Part shown: positions 7,696 through 16,444 of the stretch, in pieces
Numbering within the stretch: position 1 is the first letter of the stretch
Layout: each line of letters opens with the position of its first letter
Assembly: GCA_964549655.1 (NCBI GenBank)
Contig: CAZJXN010000002.1
Location: 1 to 64,000 of the forward strand
Reading direction: 5' to 3'
Source: JADJNW01 sp964549655
GTDB taxonomy: Bacteria > Bacteroidota > Bacteroidia > Chitinophagales > Saprospiraceae
DNA length: 64,000 bases
Position numbers and translations under genes: made by a program
Notes under the pieces: generated by a model
The model's input: only the letters and a program-made list of their open reading frames with translations
Told to the model about the DNA's origin: nothing
Databases searched by the model: none

Positions 7696-8892
7696 ATGAT
7701 ACCAACACTTCGCGAACAATTTAACCGCAATTTCCAGCAGGAGCAATACGACTCCATGCTGGATTGGATAGAGGCGACCTACGGGCATCGTCCGCCTTTT
7801 CATGTGTGTGAAACGCCGGTTTTTATTCCGAATGATTTAAAAAATAGTTTAATAGAAGCGGTAGAAGAAATTGCGAATGTGTTTGTGCGACCCGATTTTA
7901 AAACCTTATCGCAAGGCGCGCTACAACCCGGTCAGATTGTGCCGAATGAAACGCCGCATCCCACTTTTCTGGTGATAGATTTTGGAATTTGTAAAGATGA
8001 AAATGGTGAATATTTGCCACAATTGATCGAAGGACAAGGTTTTCCGTCGCTTTATTTTTTTCAAAATATGCTGGCAGGCGCGTATCGCCGGTTTTTTGAT
8101 ATTCCTGATAATTTCACTCACTTGTTTGGCGGCTTGGATGAAACGGCATATTTGAATCTATTAAAAAAAGTTATATACGGCGATGCAAGTCCAGAAAGTA
8201 CGATTCTGCTGGAAATAGAACCCGAAAAACAAGGGACCGCAATTGACTTTTATGTGAGTAAAAAAGAAATTGGGTTGCCATTTGTATCTGTGACGGATAT
8301 TGAAAAAGAAGGTCGAAACCTATTTTACACCAATGAAAGCGGCAAAAAAATAAAGATAGAGCGTATTTATAATCGGGTTATTTTCGATGAATTGTTGCAA
8401 AAGCCCGATTTGCCAATGCAATTCAAATTCACTGACAACTTGGATGTGCATTGGGTGGGGCATCCCAATTGGTTTTTTAGAATCAGTAAGCATACGCTGC
8501 CGTTATTAAAAAGCAAATACGTGCCGGAATCGCATTATTTGAATGACCTGAAAAAAGTGCCCGATAATTTGAGTGATTATGTTTTGAAACCACTTTTTTC
8601 GTTTGCTGGTCAGGGGGTTATTATGAATCCGACACTGGAAGATATTGATATAATAAAAGACCGCTCTAATTATATTTTACAAAAAAAAGTGCAATATGTG
8701 CCAGCGATTCCAACCTTGGATGACCCGGCAAAAGTAGAAATCCGCCTGCTACTGGTGTGGGAAGACGATGCGCCGCGCCCGCGCTTGCTCACGAATTTGA
8801 TTCGACTTGGAAAAGCAGAAATGATTGGCGTGCGCCAAAATAAAAATCGAACTTGGGTGGGCGGAAGTGTAGGATTTTTTGAAAAGGTTTGA
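7696..8892 (+). CDS. Circularly permuted ATP-grasp-like protein
   Basis: A 398-residue protein I cannot name. The C-terminal half has VLKPLFSFAGQGV, which fits the ATP-binding hairpin of permuted ATP-grasp enzymes such as the glutathionylspermidine synthetase group. VEIRLLLVW and GVRQNKNRTW, with conserved-looking Arg and Asn residues, follow. The N-terminal half shows no motif I recognise. The ATG at 7696 is preferred over a GTG at 7663 because the latter lies inside a repeat. As the fourth gene after an esterase, an ATP-grasp ligase and a glutamine amidotransferase, it may carry out a second ligation. The assignment to the ATP-grasp fold is inference from motif pattern. Confidence 0.6.
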   Translation: MIPTLREQFNRNFQQEQYDSMLDWIEATYGHRPPFHVCETPVFIPNDLKNSLIEAVEEIANVFVRPDFKTLSQGALQPGQIVPNETPHPTFLVIDFGICKDENGEYLPQLIEGQGFPSLYFFQNMLAGAYRRFFDIPDNFTHLFGGLDETAYLNLLKKVIYGDASPESTILLEIEPEKQGTAIDFYVSKKEIGLPFVSVTDIEKEGRNLFYTNESGKKIKIERIYNRVIFDELLQKPDLPMQFKFTDNLDVHWVGHPNWFFRISKHTLPLLKSKYVPESHYLNDLKKVPDNLSDYVLKPLFSFAGQGVIMNPTLEDIDIIKDRSNYILQKKVQYVPAIPTLDDPAKVEIRLLLVWEDDAPRPRLLTNLIRLGKAEMIGVRQNKNRTWVGGSVGFFEKV

Positions 8893-8947
8893 GGTTAATA
8901 TTAAGGTTGAGGCTGAGGTTAGAGATGTCAACGTACTAGTCTGGCAT

Positions 8948-9757
8948 CTATTTCCAACTATAAATTTCAATAGCATTCGATTTCTTTACAAACAGGCGAT
9001 TTTTCTGAATTTGAATTTGGTCGGTTTCGACGATATTGGCTGGTAAAGCGAGTGTAGCGGAAAGAAAAGATTTTAAATCGTACAATTCTATTTGTCCCTT
9101 CTGTTTGAAAATCAGATGATTATCCAATAATTGAAACGTTTGTCTATTTTTAATGGGAATCGTTTTACTGTATTGCCCAAAATTGTCAAATACCAAAATA
9201 CCTTGCGCAGGATCGTTCAAGTACACCCAATTTTCTCGGTCTATAATTTGAACTGGTTGCGGCGCTTTTCCTAAAACCAAACTTAAATTCTGACTTTCAA
9301 ATAACACCTCGCCCGTGCGACTGAATTTTCGCAACTGAAAACTCGCCTCGTCATACACCCAAATATTGCCATCATTACTCAAGCCTACCGTGCGGGCTTG
9401 CACCACACCTGCGTCTATGAGACTCAATTTGCCGGTTTGATTCAAGGTGCGGTCTAGTGTTACAACCAATTGATAATCTGGATAATACAGTAATAAATTA
9501 AATGGATCAGTCGCGTCTATGTAGCCTAAATCACCCAATGTATTATTGCTAAAACGGTATTGCTCTAAGCCGTCTGGTGAAAATTTTATAATCGTATTAG
9601 AATTGGTAACGATATAAATTTGCTGCAATTTATCGGTGGTAAAAAAGTCAGCAGTAATAGGAATCGTATTTATTAATTGAAAAGTAGAATCTTGACTGCT
9701 TACATGAAAAGGAATGAATAAAATAGAAAGCCAAAATGATATTTTTTGAATATTCAT
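8948..9757 (-). CDS. Secreted beta-propeller-like protein, function unknown
   Basis: A 269-residue protein with a signal peptide of about 21 residues ending in HVSSQ. The rest is a run of short strand-rich segments (IYIVTNSN, NIWVYDEA, NWVYLNDPA) spaced like blades of an NHL or YVTN-type propeller. No catalytic motif is visible. It probably sits in the periplasm or on the surface. It is followed on the same strand, in transcription order, by nothing close; the DUF1835-like gene lies 19 bp upstream and may be co-transcribed. Confidence 0.7.
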   Translation of the reverse strand: MNIQKISFWLSILFIPFHVSSQDSTFQLINTIPITADFFTTDKLQQIYIVTNSNTIIKFSPDGLEQYRFSNNTLGDLGYIDATDPFNLLLYYPDYQLVVTLDRTLNQTGKLSLIDAGVVQARTVGLSNDGNIWVYDEASFQLRKFSRTGEVLFESQNLSLVLGKAPQPVQIIDRENWVYLNDPAQGILVFDNFGQYSKTIPIKNRQTFQLLDNHLIFKQKGQIELYDLKSFLSATLALPANIVETDQIQIQKNRLFVKKSNAIEIYSWK

Positions 9758-9776
9758 TATTTAATTTTATAACAAA

Positions 9777-10514
9777 TCACAAAATCTCCAGCATCCGGTT
9801 CACCTGCAAATCGCCAAAGCCGTAGATACCTTCTTGACGAAAAAATGCTTGAAAAATGCTTGAAAAATCGGCTGCGCCAGTTTGCAAAATATGTTGCAAC
9901 GTCTTTTCCGGTCTGTTGGCTGCGCGGTCTATTTCTGCTTTACACACTTGTGCGAGGTGCGGGAAACAAGGCGACTGCGTCAAAGACAACTCGTGCAATT
10001 GCGATAAGTTTTTACTTTGGTACGCTTCCCAAAGTTGAACACCCAACTCAACATCCGCATCGGTAAAAGAAACGCGCTGTTCAAAACAACTTTCCAATGT
10101 TTCGCTATCCAATTTTCCAAAACCTTTCCATCTATCTTCTTCCTTTTTTACAACTGGAAAAATGCGATATAATTGCAGGTTATTTTTATTTTGATTCAAA
10201 AGCCATAAAGAAAACCACATATTTACTTGACAAAAAAGGTCATATTCAAACCAAAGATTTACCTCGCTTTCAACAGGCAAATGAAGCAATCTTTCATACT
10301 CGGCAGCCACTTCTACCTTATAATTTTTTTCAACTTCAGGATAAGCCGTTGTAAGAAAAGCCGCGCGTGTTTGCCAAAATTTATTTAAATCATGACTATT
10401 GTCAGCAGGACCATCTACTAAACATTCTCGGCTTATAATTACTTCACCTGTAATGGAAATCTGTCCAAATTGCTCGGCGAGCGAGTCTCCTGTTAAAACA
10501 TGATATTGAAGCAT
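9777..10514 (-). CDS. DUF1835-domain protein
   Basis: A 245-residue protein that begins with the HVLTGDSLAE and REC(L)VDGP pattern typical of DUF1835 (PF08874). WFEYDLFCQVNMW, a strongly conserved part of that family, follows near residue 88. No signal peptide is present. The family has no established biochemical role. It is 19 bp upstream of the secreted propeller-like gene on the same strand, suggesting co-transcription, though the two proteins have no evident functional link. Confidence 0.78.
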   Translation of the reverse strand: MLQYHVLTGDSLAEQFGQISITGEVIISRECLVDGPADNSHDLNKFWQTRAAFLTTAYPEVEKNYKVEVAAEYERLLHLPVESEVNLWFEYDLFCQVNMWFSLWLLNQNKNNLQLYRIFPVVKKEEDRWKGFGKLDSETLESCFEQRVSFTDADVELGVQLWEAYQSKNLSQLHELSLTQSPCFPHLAQVCKAEIDRAANRPEKTLQHILQTGAADFSSIFQAFFRQEGIYGFGDLQVNRMLEIL

Positions 10515-10567
10515 ATTTTAGTAATAATAACGGTAATTCTTCCTTATAAATTTTTCATTATTCATTC

Positions 10568-11704
10568 TTACGGTCTCACCACCACCAGTCGTTTCGTCGC
10601 AATCGTTTTTCCTTCATTATTTTGCAAACTATATAAATACGTGCCTTTACGCAGGTTTGAAATATCTACTTTTTCGATGCGTTGTCCGTTGATGTAATAC
10701 CGTTGGCTCCACACCATCGCGCCAAGGATATTGTAAATCGTCAGTTTGTAATCACCGGCAGGTAAGTTAGAAAATTCAAAACGCACATTCACAATCGCTG
10801 GATTCGGGAATGCATAAACGCCCGGCTTTAACGATTTCACATTTTGTACATCGGTAGTAATGTCTCCGGCTCTATATTCAACCCGAATCGCCCGTTTTTC
10901 ATCTCTATCCATCGTTACAATTGCAATCGGTTCCTTCGTTTCATTGCTAAAAAAATAATAATATACCGTGGTGTCTTTACCAGCCAGTTCAGAATTAGGA
11001 ATCAAGCCCGTAATATCCTGCCAAGGGAAAAAACTCAATTTCGCATCCACGCGAGTCTCTTTTATTTCGGTACGCTTCTCCCGCAGCACGTCGTAAATAC
11101 CGCCGGGAATTGTGATTTTCCCCCAAGCATCCACCACATCGCGCCGTTCAATCGCAATGCGAATGCGCAACGAATCGGGCGTAATTGGCAATTGATCAAG
11201 TATCTCATTTGGTAAATCATCGGCAGAAAACGGCAGCAATATAGACGACTCCACTCGATTATTGTCCTTATACTTCAATGGTGCACGGCGCTCCACCATA
11301 GGCGGCGTGAACCGCGTGAGCACTTGCATGCCAAACCCAAGCGGGTCTTTTCCATAAAAACCGACGAGTTGAAAAGTGCTTTGAATAGAAGTATTGGTAC
11401 TGCGGTAATACGCTTCGGCGTTATCATTCAATTGAATCAGCATGGACGCAATCGGAAATTTGGAAGCGTATTGACCTTCTGAAGCGGGTCTCACCACCGT
11501 CTGTCGAGTAAAAGGCGATTGCAAACTTGTAAAATCCCAACGCTGGTTTGCGCCTATTGGTGTGAGCGAAATATTGCCCGGCAGATTGTCAACAGCCGTG
11601 CGAAGTGTGTCGCCTATCTGTGGCAGCGTGGCTTGTTGCACAATGATTTGGGCAGAGAGCGCAAACGGAACCAAAGAAAGTAAAAAAAGTACAATTGATC
11701 TCAT
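10568..11704 (-). CDS. Secreted protein with type IX secretion C-terminal domain
   Basis: A 378-residue protein with a clear signal peptide (about 19 residues ending in ALSAQ). The C-terminal domain of about 80 residues has the type A sorting pattern: YAFPNPA, then YKLTIYNILG, then KGTYLYSL and a final KRLVV segment. Such domains direct export across the outer membrane by the type IX system of Bacteroidota and are usually removed. The central 270 residues resemble no domain I can name. The presence of this protein implies the organism has a type IX apparatus, which is not encoded in the window. Confidence 0.85.
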   Translation of the reverse strand: MRSIVLFLLSLVPFALSAQIIVQQATLPQIGDTLRTAVDNLPGNISLTPIGANQRWDFTSLQSPFTRQTVVRPASEGQYASKFPIASMLIQLNDNAEAYYRSTNTSIQSTFQLVGFYGKDPLGFGMQVLTRFTPPMVERRAPLKYKDNNRVESSILLPFSADDLPNEILDQLPITPDSLRIRIAIERRDVVDAWGKITIPGGIYDVLREKRTEIKETRVDAKLSFFPWQDITGLIPNSELAGKDTTVYYYFFSNETKEPIAIVTMDRDEKRAIRVEYRAGDITTDVQNVKSLKPGVYAFPNPAIVNVRFEFSNLPAGDYKLTIYNILGAMVWSQRYYINGQRIEKVDISNLRKGTYLYSLQNNEGKTIATKRLVVVRP

Positions 11705-11795
11705 TCGAATGTGGTTGTGATTTTGGGATGCGTAAAGATAGGGGTTTTACGGAAAAGAGGCAACCTGTAGTGTCAAATAGTATTTGGCGAAACAC

Positions 11796-11893
11796 TCAAA
11801 ACGCTCGAAATTCCACCAATTTATGATATTCGCTATCCTGTTGTAATAGCGCCCGATGGCTACCGTACTCTTTGATTTTGCCGTCGCGCATCA
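11796..11893 (-). pseudogene. Diverged copy of the 3' end of the ABC exporter gene
   Basis: These 98 bp align without gaps to 12517-12614, the last 32 codons and stop of the ABC exporter gene, with 16 differences (84 percent identity). The reading frame is kept through MRDGKIKEYGSH and ends in a TGA at 11796-11798. The match stops exactly at 11893, the first base of the stop codon of the toxin gene as read on the minus strand. It is a gene remnant with no start of its own. It marks either an old tandem exporter duplication or an end created when the toxin-antitoxin module inserted. Confidence 0.8.
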
Positions 11894-12229
11894 TAAGCCT
11901 AAATATAGAGAAATATTAGCTAAAACATTTTGAAGAATAGAAGACTCGCAAACACCAATCACCTTGATAAATCGGCGTTGGTCAAAAGAACTAATTTGAC
12001 GGGTTTTAATAAGAGAGTCCGTTAATAAACGATTGGCCGCATCTTTTGGGAGCAATACATCTAATAAACTACTTTTCTGCACTTGAGACGAAATAGGTAT
12101 GACAGTAATGAGCCACCCTACCGGCAAGTAAGCATCTGCTTCGACAATTAAAGCAGGTCTGACTTTCTGATACTCATGTCCAACACTTGGCTCAAAATTG
12201 ACCAGCCAAATCTGACCTTGTTTGAACAT
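11891..12229 (-). CDS. mazF: MazF/PemK-type toxin
   Basis: A 112-residue protein with the PemK/MazF signature: GQIWLVNFEPS near the start, then KVRPALIV, TVIPIS and TDSLIKTRQISS. Members are ribosome-independent mRNA endonucleases kept inactive by a cognate antitoxin. The gene overlaps the preceding antitoxin gene by 38 bp in another frame, a normal arrangement for translational coupling. Its TGA stop coincides with the edge of the duplicated exporter tail at 11796-11893. All core MazF segments are present, so it is likely functional. Confidence 0.88.
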   Translation of the reverse strand: MFKQGQIWLVNFEPSVGHEYQKVRPALIVEADAYLPVGWLITVIPISSQVQKSSLLDVLLPKDAANRLLTDSLIKTRQISSFDQRRFIKVIGVCESSILQNVLANISLYLGL

Positions 12230-12446
12230 AATCAGGAAGATTCAAATAATATTGCAGTTCCTCCGCACTTAGCAAACCTTCCGATTGGTCGGTAACGGTA
12301 GCAGCTTCTATCGCCTCATCAGACGCTACAGCAATACGCTCTAACTCTTTTCGAATGGCATGAACGATAAAAGATTCCACATCATCCGTAACAGTGCTAA
12401 GCGCTTTATCTAAATCATCTGGAATATCTAATTGGATAGCGGTCAT
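12192..12446 (-). CDS. Antitoxin of the MazF-type pair
   Basis: An 84-residue acidic protein. The N-terminus (QLDIPDDLDKALS...VESFIVHAIRKELE) fits a ribbon-helix-helix type DNA-binding segment that would autoregulate the operon. The C-terminal half, with acidic and aromatic residues (EELQYYLNLPDY), would be the flexible toxin-binding part. This is inferred from position, size and overlap with the toxin gene rather than from a strong family match. Its promoter is at 12466-12496. Confidence 0.8.
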   Translation of the reverse strand: MTAIQLDIPDDLDKALSTVTDDVESFIVHAIRKELERIAVASDEAIEAATVTDQSEGLLSAEELQYYLNLPDYVQTRSDLAGQF

Positions 12447-12465
12447 TTTAAATAAATTTTTTCTT

Positions 12466-12496
12466 CAAATATAACGCTTTTCCTTCAAAGTCGCAA
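12466..12496 (-). promoter_or_regulatory. Promoter of the toxin-antitoxin operon
   Basis: On the minus strand a TTG (plus 494-496 of this kb) is followed after 20 bp by TATATTTG (plus 12466-12473). This is a full match to the Bacteroidota consensus. It places the start of transcription about 15 bases before the antitoxin ATG. The promoter lies between the exporter stop and the antitoxin gene, so the module carries its own transcription signal. Confidence 0.6.
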
Positions 12497-12516
12497 GTCT
12501 GGCATCTGGCATCTCT

Positions 12517-14346
12517 TTAAAACGCCTGCAACTCCACCAATTTATGATATTCCCCATCTTGTTGTAATAATTCCCGATGACTGCCGCGCTCTTTAATTTT
12601 GCCGTCGCGCATCACAATGATTTCGTCGGCGTGCTGAATGGTGCTGAGGCGATGTGCAATAACAATAGACGTGCGGTTTTTCATCAATTCTATTAAAGCG
12701 CCTTGTACCAGTTTTTCAGATTCAGAATCTAAGGCAGACGTAGCTTCATCGAGTATGAGAATGGGTGGATTTTTTAGAATGGCTCTGGCAATAGTGAGGC
12801 GTTGACGCTGCCCGCCGGAAAGTTTGTTACCTCGGTCGCCGATATTGGTTTGGTAGCCGAGTTCGGTCGCGGTGATGAAATCGTGGGCGTTGGCAATTTT
12901 TGCGGCGCGAATCACATCTGCTTCCATGATATTTTCTAAACCAAAAACGATGTTATTATAAATGGTATCATTAAATAAAATGGCTTCTTGTGATACAATA
13001 CCCATCAGCGAACGCAAGTCTTTGATTTTATAATCTTTAATATTTACACCATCTACAAAAATGCCACCATCCATTACCTCATAAAAACGCGGTAGCAAAT
13101 CCACCAGTGTTGACTTTCCCGCACCAGACGCGCCTACGAGCGCAATAATTTTACCTTTCGGAATGGTGAGATTAATATTTTTTAAAACTTGAAATTCTTG
13201 TGCTTTATAACCAAACGTGACGTTGCGATATTCGATACTTGAATTAAAACTGGAAATAGCTTGCGCATTGGATGTTTCTTGAATTTCTTCTTTCACGTCC
13301 AACACTTCTTCCACGCGTTGCATCGCTGCCAAGCCTTTTTGAATATTGTAATATGCTTTGGAAAAGGATTTTGCGGGGTCAATTACATTATAAAATGCAA
13401 AAATAAAAGCTAAAAAAGTCTCCGCGCCTAAAGTGCCTGCAAAAACCTGCCGCGACCCGTACCACAGCAAAATGGACACTACTGCGATTGCCAGAAATTC
13501 CGACAACGGTGAAGCCAACTCTCGCCGCCACAGCAGCCGCGTAAGGATTTGACGATAAATATTATTTTCTATGGCAAATTTTTCGCGTTGATAATGTTCT
13601 GCGTTGAAGCCTTTTACGATGCGCATTCCACCAAGTGCTTCATCCACAATCGTGGCTAACTCGCCTAATTTTTGCTGCACGGTGGAAGAACTTCGTTTTA
13701 AACTTCGCCCAATGCCACCAATTACTACTGCCGTGAAAATCATTAATAAAAACACAAATCCGGTCAGCGACGGGCTGATAGCAACCATTAAACTCAAAGA
13801 ACCTACAATAATAATCGGCTCCCGAAACACAATTTCCAACATATTGAGAATGCTCGCTTCCACCTCCTGCACGTCCGCCGTGATGCGCGACATCAAATCG
13901 CCCTTGCGTTCATTGGAGAAATAAGAGAGCGGCAGCGCCAAGAGTTTATCAAATAACTGTGCGCGTAAGTCCCGAATCACGCCATTCCGCACGGGCGCAA
14001 TGAAGAATAAAGCAGCATACCGAAACAGATTTTTTAGAAAAAAAGCGAGAATGATAGCCGTACAAACGTACACTAATGCTGCTTCTTTACCATTATATGT
14101 AATGAGTTGACCAAATTGATAATAAAAATAATCCCGAATGGCACTAAAACTAAATGAAAAATCAGGAGCGACGGTGACAGGTTTGACACGGTCAAATAAA
14201 ATTTCCAAAAAAGGAATGAGTAATGGAATACTCACTACTGTGAATAACGCCGTCAGCACATTACTTATAATATTAAGTGCGACGTAGCCTTTATATTTGC
14301 GGAGGTATTGGAGGAGTCGCCAGAAACTTCTCATGTCATTTACCAT
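12517..14346 (-). CDS. ABC exporter with fused permease and ATPase (MsbA-like)
   Basis: A 609-residue half-transporter. Residues 1-330 form a six-helix exporter membrane domain, and residues 365-609 the ATPase with Walker A GASGAGKST, signature LSGGQRQR, Walker B ILILDEATSALD and the H-loop IAHRLST. It works as a homodimer in the inner membrane. MsbA-like members flip lipid A or export lipids and drugs; the substrate here cannot be set from sequence. An 84-percent copy of its last 98 bp lies beyond the toxin-antitoxin genes. It is in the same direction as accC, with 71 bp between, filled by ATTTACCATTT words. Confidence 0.9.
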   Translation of the reverse strand: MVNDMRSFWRLLQYLRKYKGYVALNIISNVLTALFTVVSIPLLIPFLEILFDRVKPVTVAPDFSFSFSAIRDYFYYQFGQLITYNGKEAALVYVCTAIILAFFLKNLFRYAALFFIAPVRNGVIRDLRAQLFDKLLALPLSYFSNERKGDLMSRITADVQEVEASILNMLEIVFREPIIIVGSLSLMVAISPSLTGFVFLLMIFTAVVIGGIGRSLKRSSSTVQQKLGELATIVDEALGGMRIVKGFNAEHYQREKFAIENNIYRQILTRLLWRRELASPLSEFLAIAVVSILLWYGSRQVFAGTLGAETFLAFIFAFYNVIDPAKSFSKAYYNIQKGLAAMQRVEEVLDVKEEIQETSNAQAISSFNSSIEYRNVTFGYKAQEFQVLKNINLTIPKGKIIALVGASGAGKSTLVDLLPRFYEVMDGGIFVDGVNIKDYKIKDLRSLMGIVSQEAILFNDTIYNNIVFGLENIMEADVIRAAKIANAHDFITATELGYQTNIGDRGNKLSGGQRQRLTIARAILKNPPILILDEATSALDSESEKLVQGALIELMKNRTSIVIAHRLSTIQHADEIIVMRDGKIKERGSHRELLQQDGEYHKLVELQAF

Positions 14347-14417
14347 TTATTATTTACCATTTACCATTTTAATAATATTTCCACGTATTAAGTGGGTAAA
14401 TGGTAAATGCTAAATGG

Positions 14418-15761
14418 TCAATCTTCTTTGAGGTTAAAATCATTCAAAAAACCCGTATGGAAATTGCCTGCCCGAAAATTCTCGTCTTTCATTAAACGCT
14501 GGTGAAACGGGACGGTTGTCTTCACGCCTTCTACAATAAATTCGTCGAGGGCGCGCTCCATTTTTTTGATGCACTCCTCGCGGGTACGGGCGCGGCAAAT
14601 GAGCTTTGCAATCATGGAATCGTAATACGGTGGAATCGTGTAACCCGCGTAAACGTGGGTGTCCACGCGCACGCCGTGCCCTTTGGAGGTGTGGAGCGAA
14701 GTAATTTTTCCTGGGCTCGGACGGAAATTGTTGAATGGGTCTTCGGCATTGATGCGGCACTCCATAGCGTGCATTTCTGGAATGTAATTCTGACCGAGTA
14801 ATGGCTCGCCTGCTGCAATCTTGATTTGCTCTTTAATCAGGTCATAATCAATCACTTCCTCCGTCACGGGATGTTCTACCTGAATGCGGGTATTCATTTC
14901 CATGAAGAAGAAATTGCGGTACTTATCCACCAGAAACTCAATGGTACCAACGCCTTCATAATTGATGGCTTCTCCAGCTTTCACGGCGGCGTCGCCCATT
15001 TTCTCGCGCAATTCAGGGGTCATAAAAGGGGAGGGCGATTCTTCTACCAATTTCTGATGTCGGCGTTGAATGGAGCAATCGCGCTCGGACAGGTGAATGA
15101 CTTTGCCATATTGGTCGCCCACGATTTGAAACTCAATGTGACGAGGTTCTTCAATAAATTTTTCAATATAAACGCCATCATTCGCAAAAGAAGCTTTGGC
15201 TTCCTGCCGCGCCATATTATAATTATTTTCAAAATCTTTTTCTTCCCACACCACGCGCATTCCTTTGCCGCCGCCGCCTGCCGTCGCTTTGATGATGACG
15301 GGATAACCTACTTCTTTCGCCGTTTTTATACCATGTTTTACGTCTTTCACCAAACTATCAGAACCAGGAATCGTTGGCACACCGGCTTTTACCATCGTTT
15401 CTTTCGCCGTGATTTTATCCCCCATTTTCCGAATCTGACTCGGCGTAGGACCGATAAATTTCACGCCATATTCGGAACACACTTCTGCGAAATCGGCGTT
15501 TTCCGCCAAAAAACCATAGCCGGGATGAATCGCATCGGCATTCGTGATTTCGACGGCAGCCATGAGGCGCGGGATGCTCAGGTAAGACTCGGAAGAAGCG
15601 GGTGGACCAATACAAACGGCTTCATCCGCAAAGCGAACGTGGAGGCTATCGCGGTCGGCAGTGGAGTACACCGCCACCGTCTGAATGCCCATTTCTTTGC
15701 AGGTACGAATGATGCGCAAGGCGATTTCGCCTCTGTTGGCTATCAATATTTTTTTGAACAT
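14418..15761 (-). CDS. accC: Acetyl-CoA carboxylase, biotin carboxylase subunit
   Basis: A 447-residue biotin carboxylase, which carboxylates the biotin of AccB using ATP and bicarbonate in the first step of fatty-acid synthesis. It starts FKKILIANRGEIALRI and has the ATP-grasp glycine loop KATAGGGGKGM (near 160). HLSERDCSIQRRHQK and the catalytic EMNTRIQVEHPVTE block (near 290) follow. Length and order are typical. It follows accB by 161 bp in the block fabH-efp-accB-accC. Confidence 0.97.
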   Translation of the reverse strand: MFKKILIANRGEIALRIIRTCKEMGIQTVAVYSTADRDSLHVRFADEAVCIGPPASSESYLSIPRLMAAVEITNADAIHPGYGFLAENADFAEVCSEYGVKFIGPTPSQIRKMGDKITAKETMVKAGVPTIPGSDSLVKDVKHGIKTAKEVGYPVIIKATAGGGGKGMRVVWEEKDFENNYNMARQEAKASFANDGVYIEKFIEEPRHIEFQIVGDQYGKVIHLSERDCSIQRRHQKLVEESPSPFMTPELREKMGDAAVKAGEAINYEGVGTIEFLVDKYRNFFFMEMNTRIQVEHPVTEEVIDYDLIKEQIKIAAGEPLLGQNYIPEMHAMECRINAEDPFNNFRPSPGKITSLHTSKGHGVRVDTHVYAGYTIPPYYDSMIAKLICRARTREECIKKMERALDEFIVEGVKTTVPFHQRLMKDENFRAGNFHTGFLNDFNLKED

Positions 15762-15922
15762 AAATCAATGTGCTAATTTGCCGATTTGCTAATCTGCTAA
15801 TTGAAAAACACTTACAGCAGAAGTACATCCTCAGACTAATTTTACGCTTGTTCTCATTTTAAAATTAAAAAAAGAAAATGTTTGCGAGTTCACATTTCAC
15901 CTCTCACATTTCACCTCTAACC

Positions 15923-16438
15923 TCACGGTTCTACCAAAAACAGCGGCTGGTCATATTCCACAGGCTGGGCATCATCTACCAATACTTTCACAACCGTACC
16001 GGTTATGTCCGATTCAATTTCATTAAAAAGTTTCATGGCTTCTACGATGCACACGACCGCACCTACTTCTACGCGGTCGCCTACCTTGATGTAGGACGGT
16101 TTGTCGGCTGAGGCAGAGCGATAAAACGTACCGACCATCGGCGACTTGATTTCCAAATATTTTTTACCGGCTTCTATTTTAGGAGTATCCTCTGTAGACT
16201 TTGGTGCTGATGTGGCTGAACTTTGCTCGGTGGCATTGGACTGCGTGGGAGCAGTTTCATACGACGGCATGGAGGTAGATTGCACGGGCGGTGCTGCAAA
16301 AGTCGTGCCCGCTGGTCGTCCACTATTATAAAATTTGGTGCGAATAGACAATTCAAACTCACCGTCTTTCATCTTGAATTCGGCGAGGTCGGATTTACTA
16401 AGGAGGCGGATTAGCTCTTGTATCTCTTTGAAATTCAT
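15923..16438 (-). CDS. accB: Acetyl-CoA carboxylase, biotin carboxyl carrier protein
   Basis: A 171-residue carrier with an N-terminal helical segment, a Pro/Thr/Ser-rich linker (residues 45-90) and a C-terminal biotinyl domain. The biotinylated Lys is in VEAMKLFNEI (near 138). It shuttles carboxybiotin between AccC and the carboxyltransferase. The start is 6 bp after the efp stop, so efp and accB are co-transcribed. Confidence 0.96.
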   Translation of the reverse strand: MNFKEIQELIRLLSKSDLAEFKMKDGEFELSIRTKFYNSGRPAGTTFAAPPVQSTSMPSYETAPTQSNATEQSSATSAPKSTEDTPKIEAGKKYLEIKSPMVGTFYRSASADKPSYIKVGDRVEVGAVVCIVEAMKLFNEIESDITGTVVKVLVDDAQPVEYDQPLFLVEP

Positions 16439-16444
16439 AGCCTT

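Noticed and set aside
14826..15776. A 316-codon open frame on the plus strand
   Set aside because: It is exactly antisense to accC, which has all biotin carboxylase motifs; its translation is low-complexity Phe/His-rich sequence.
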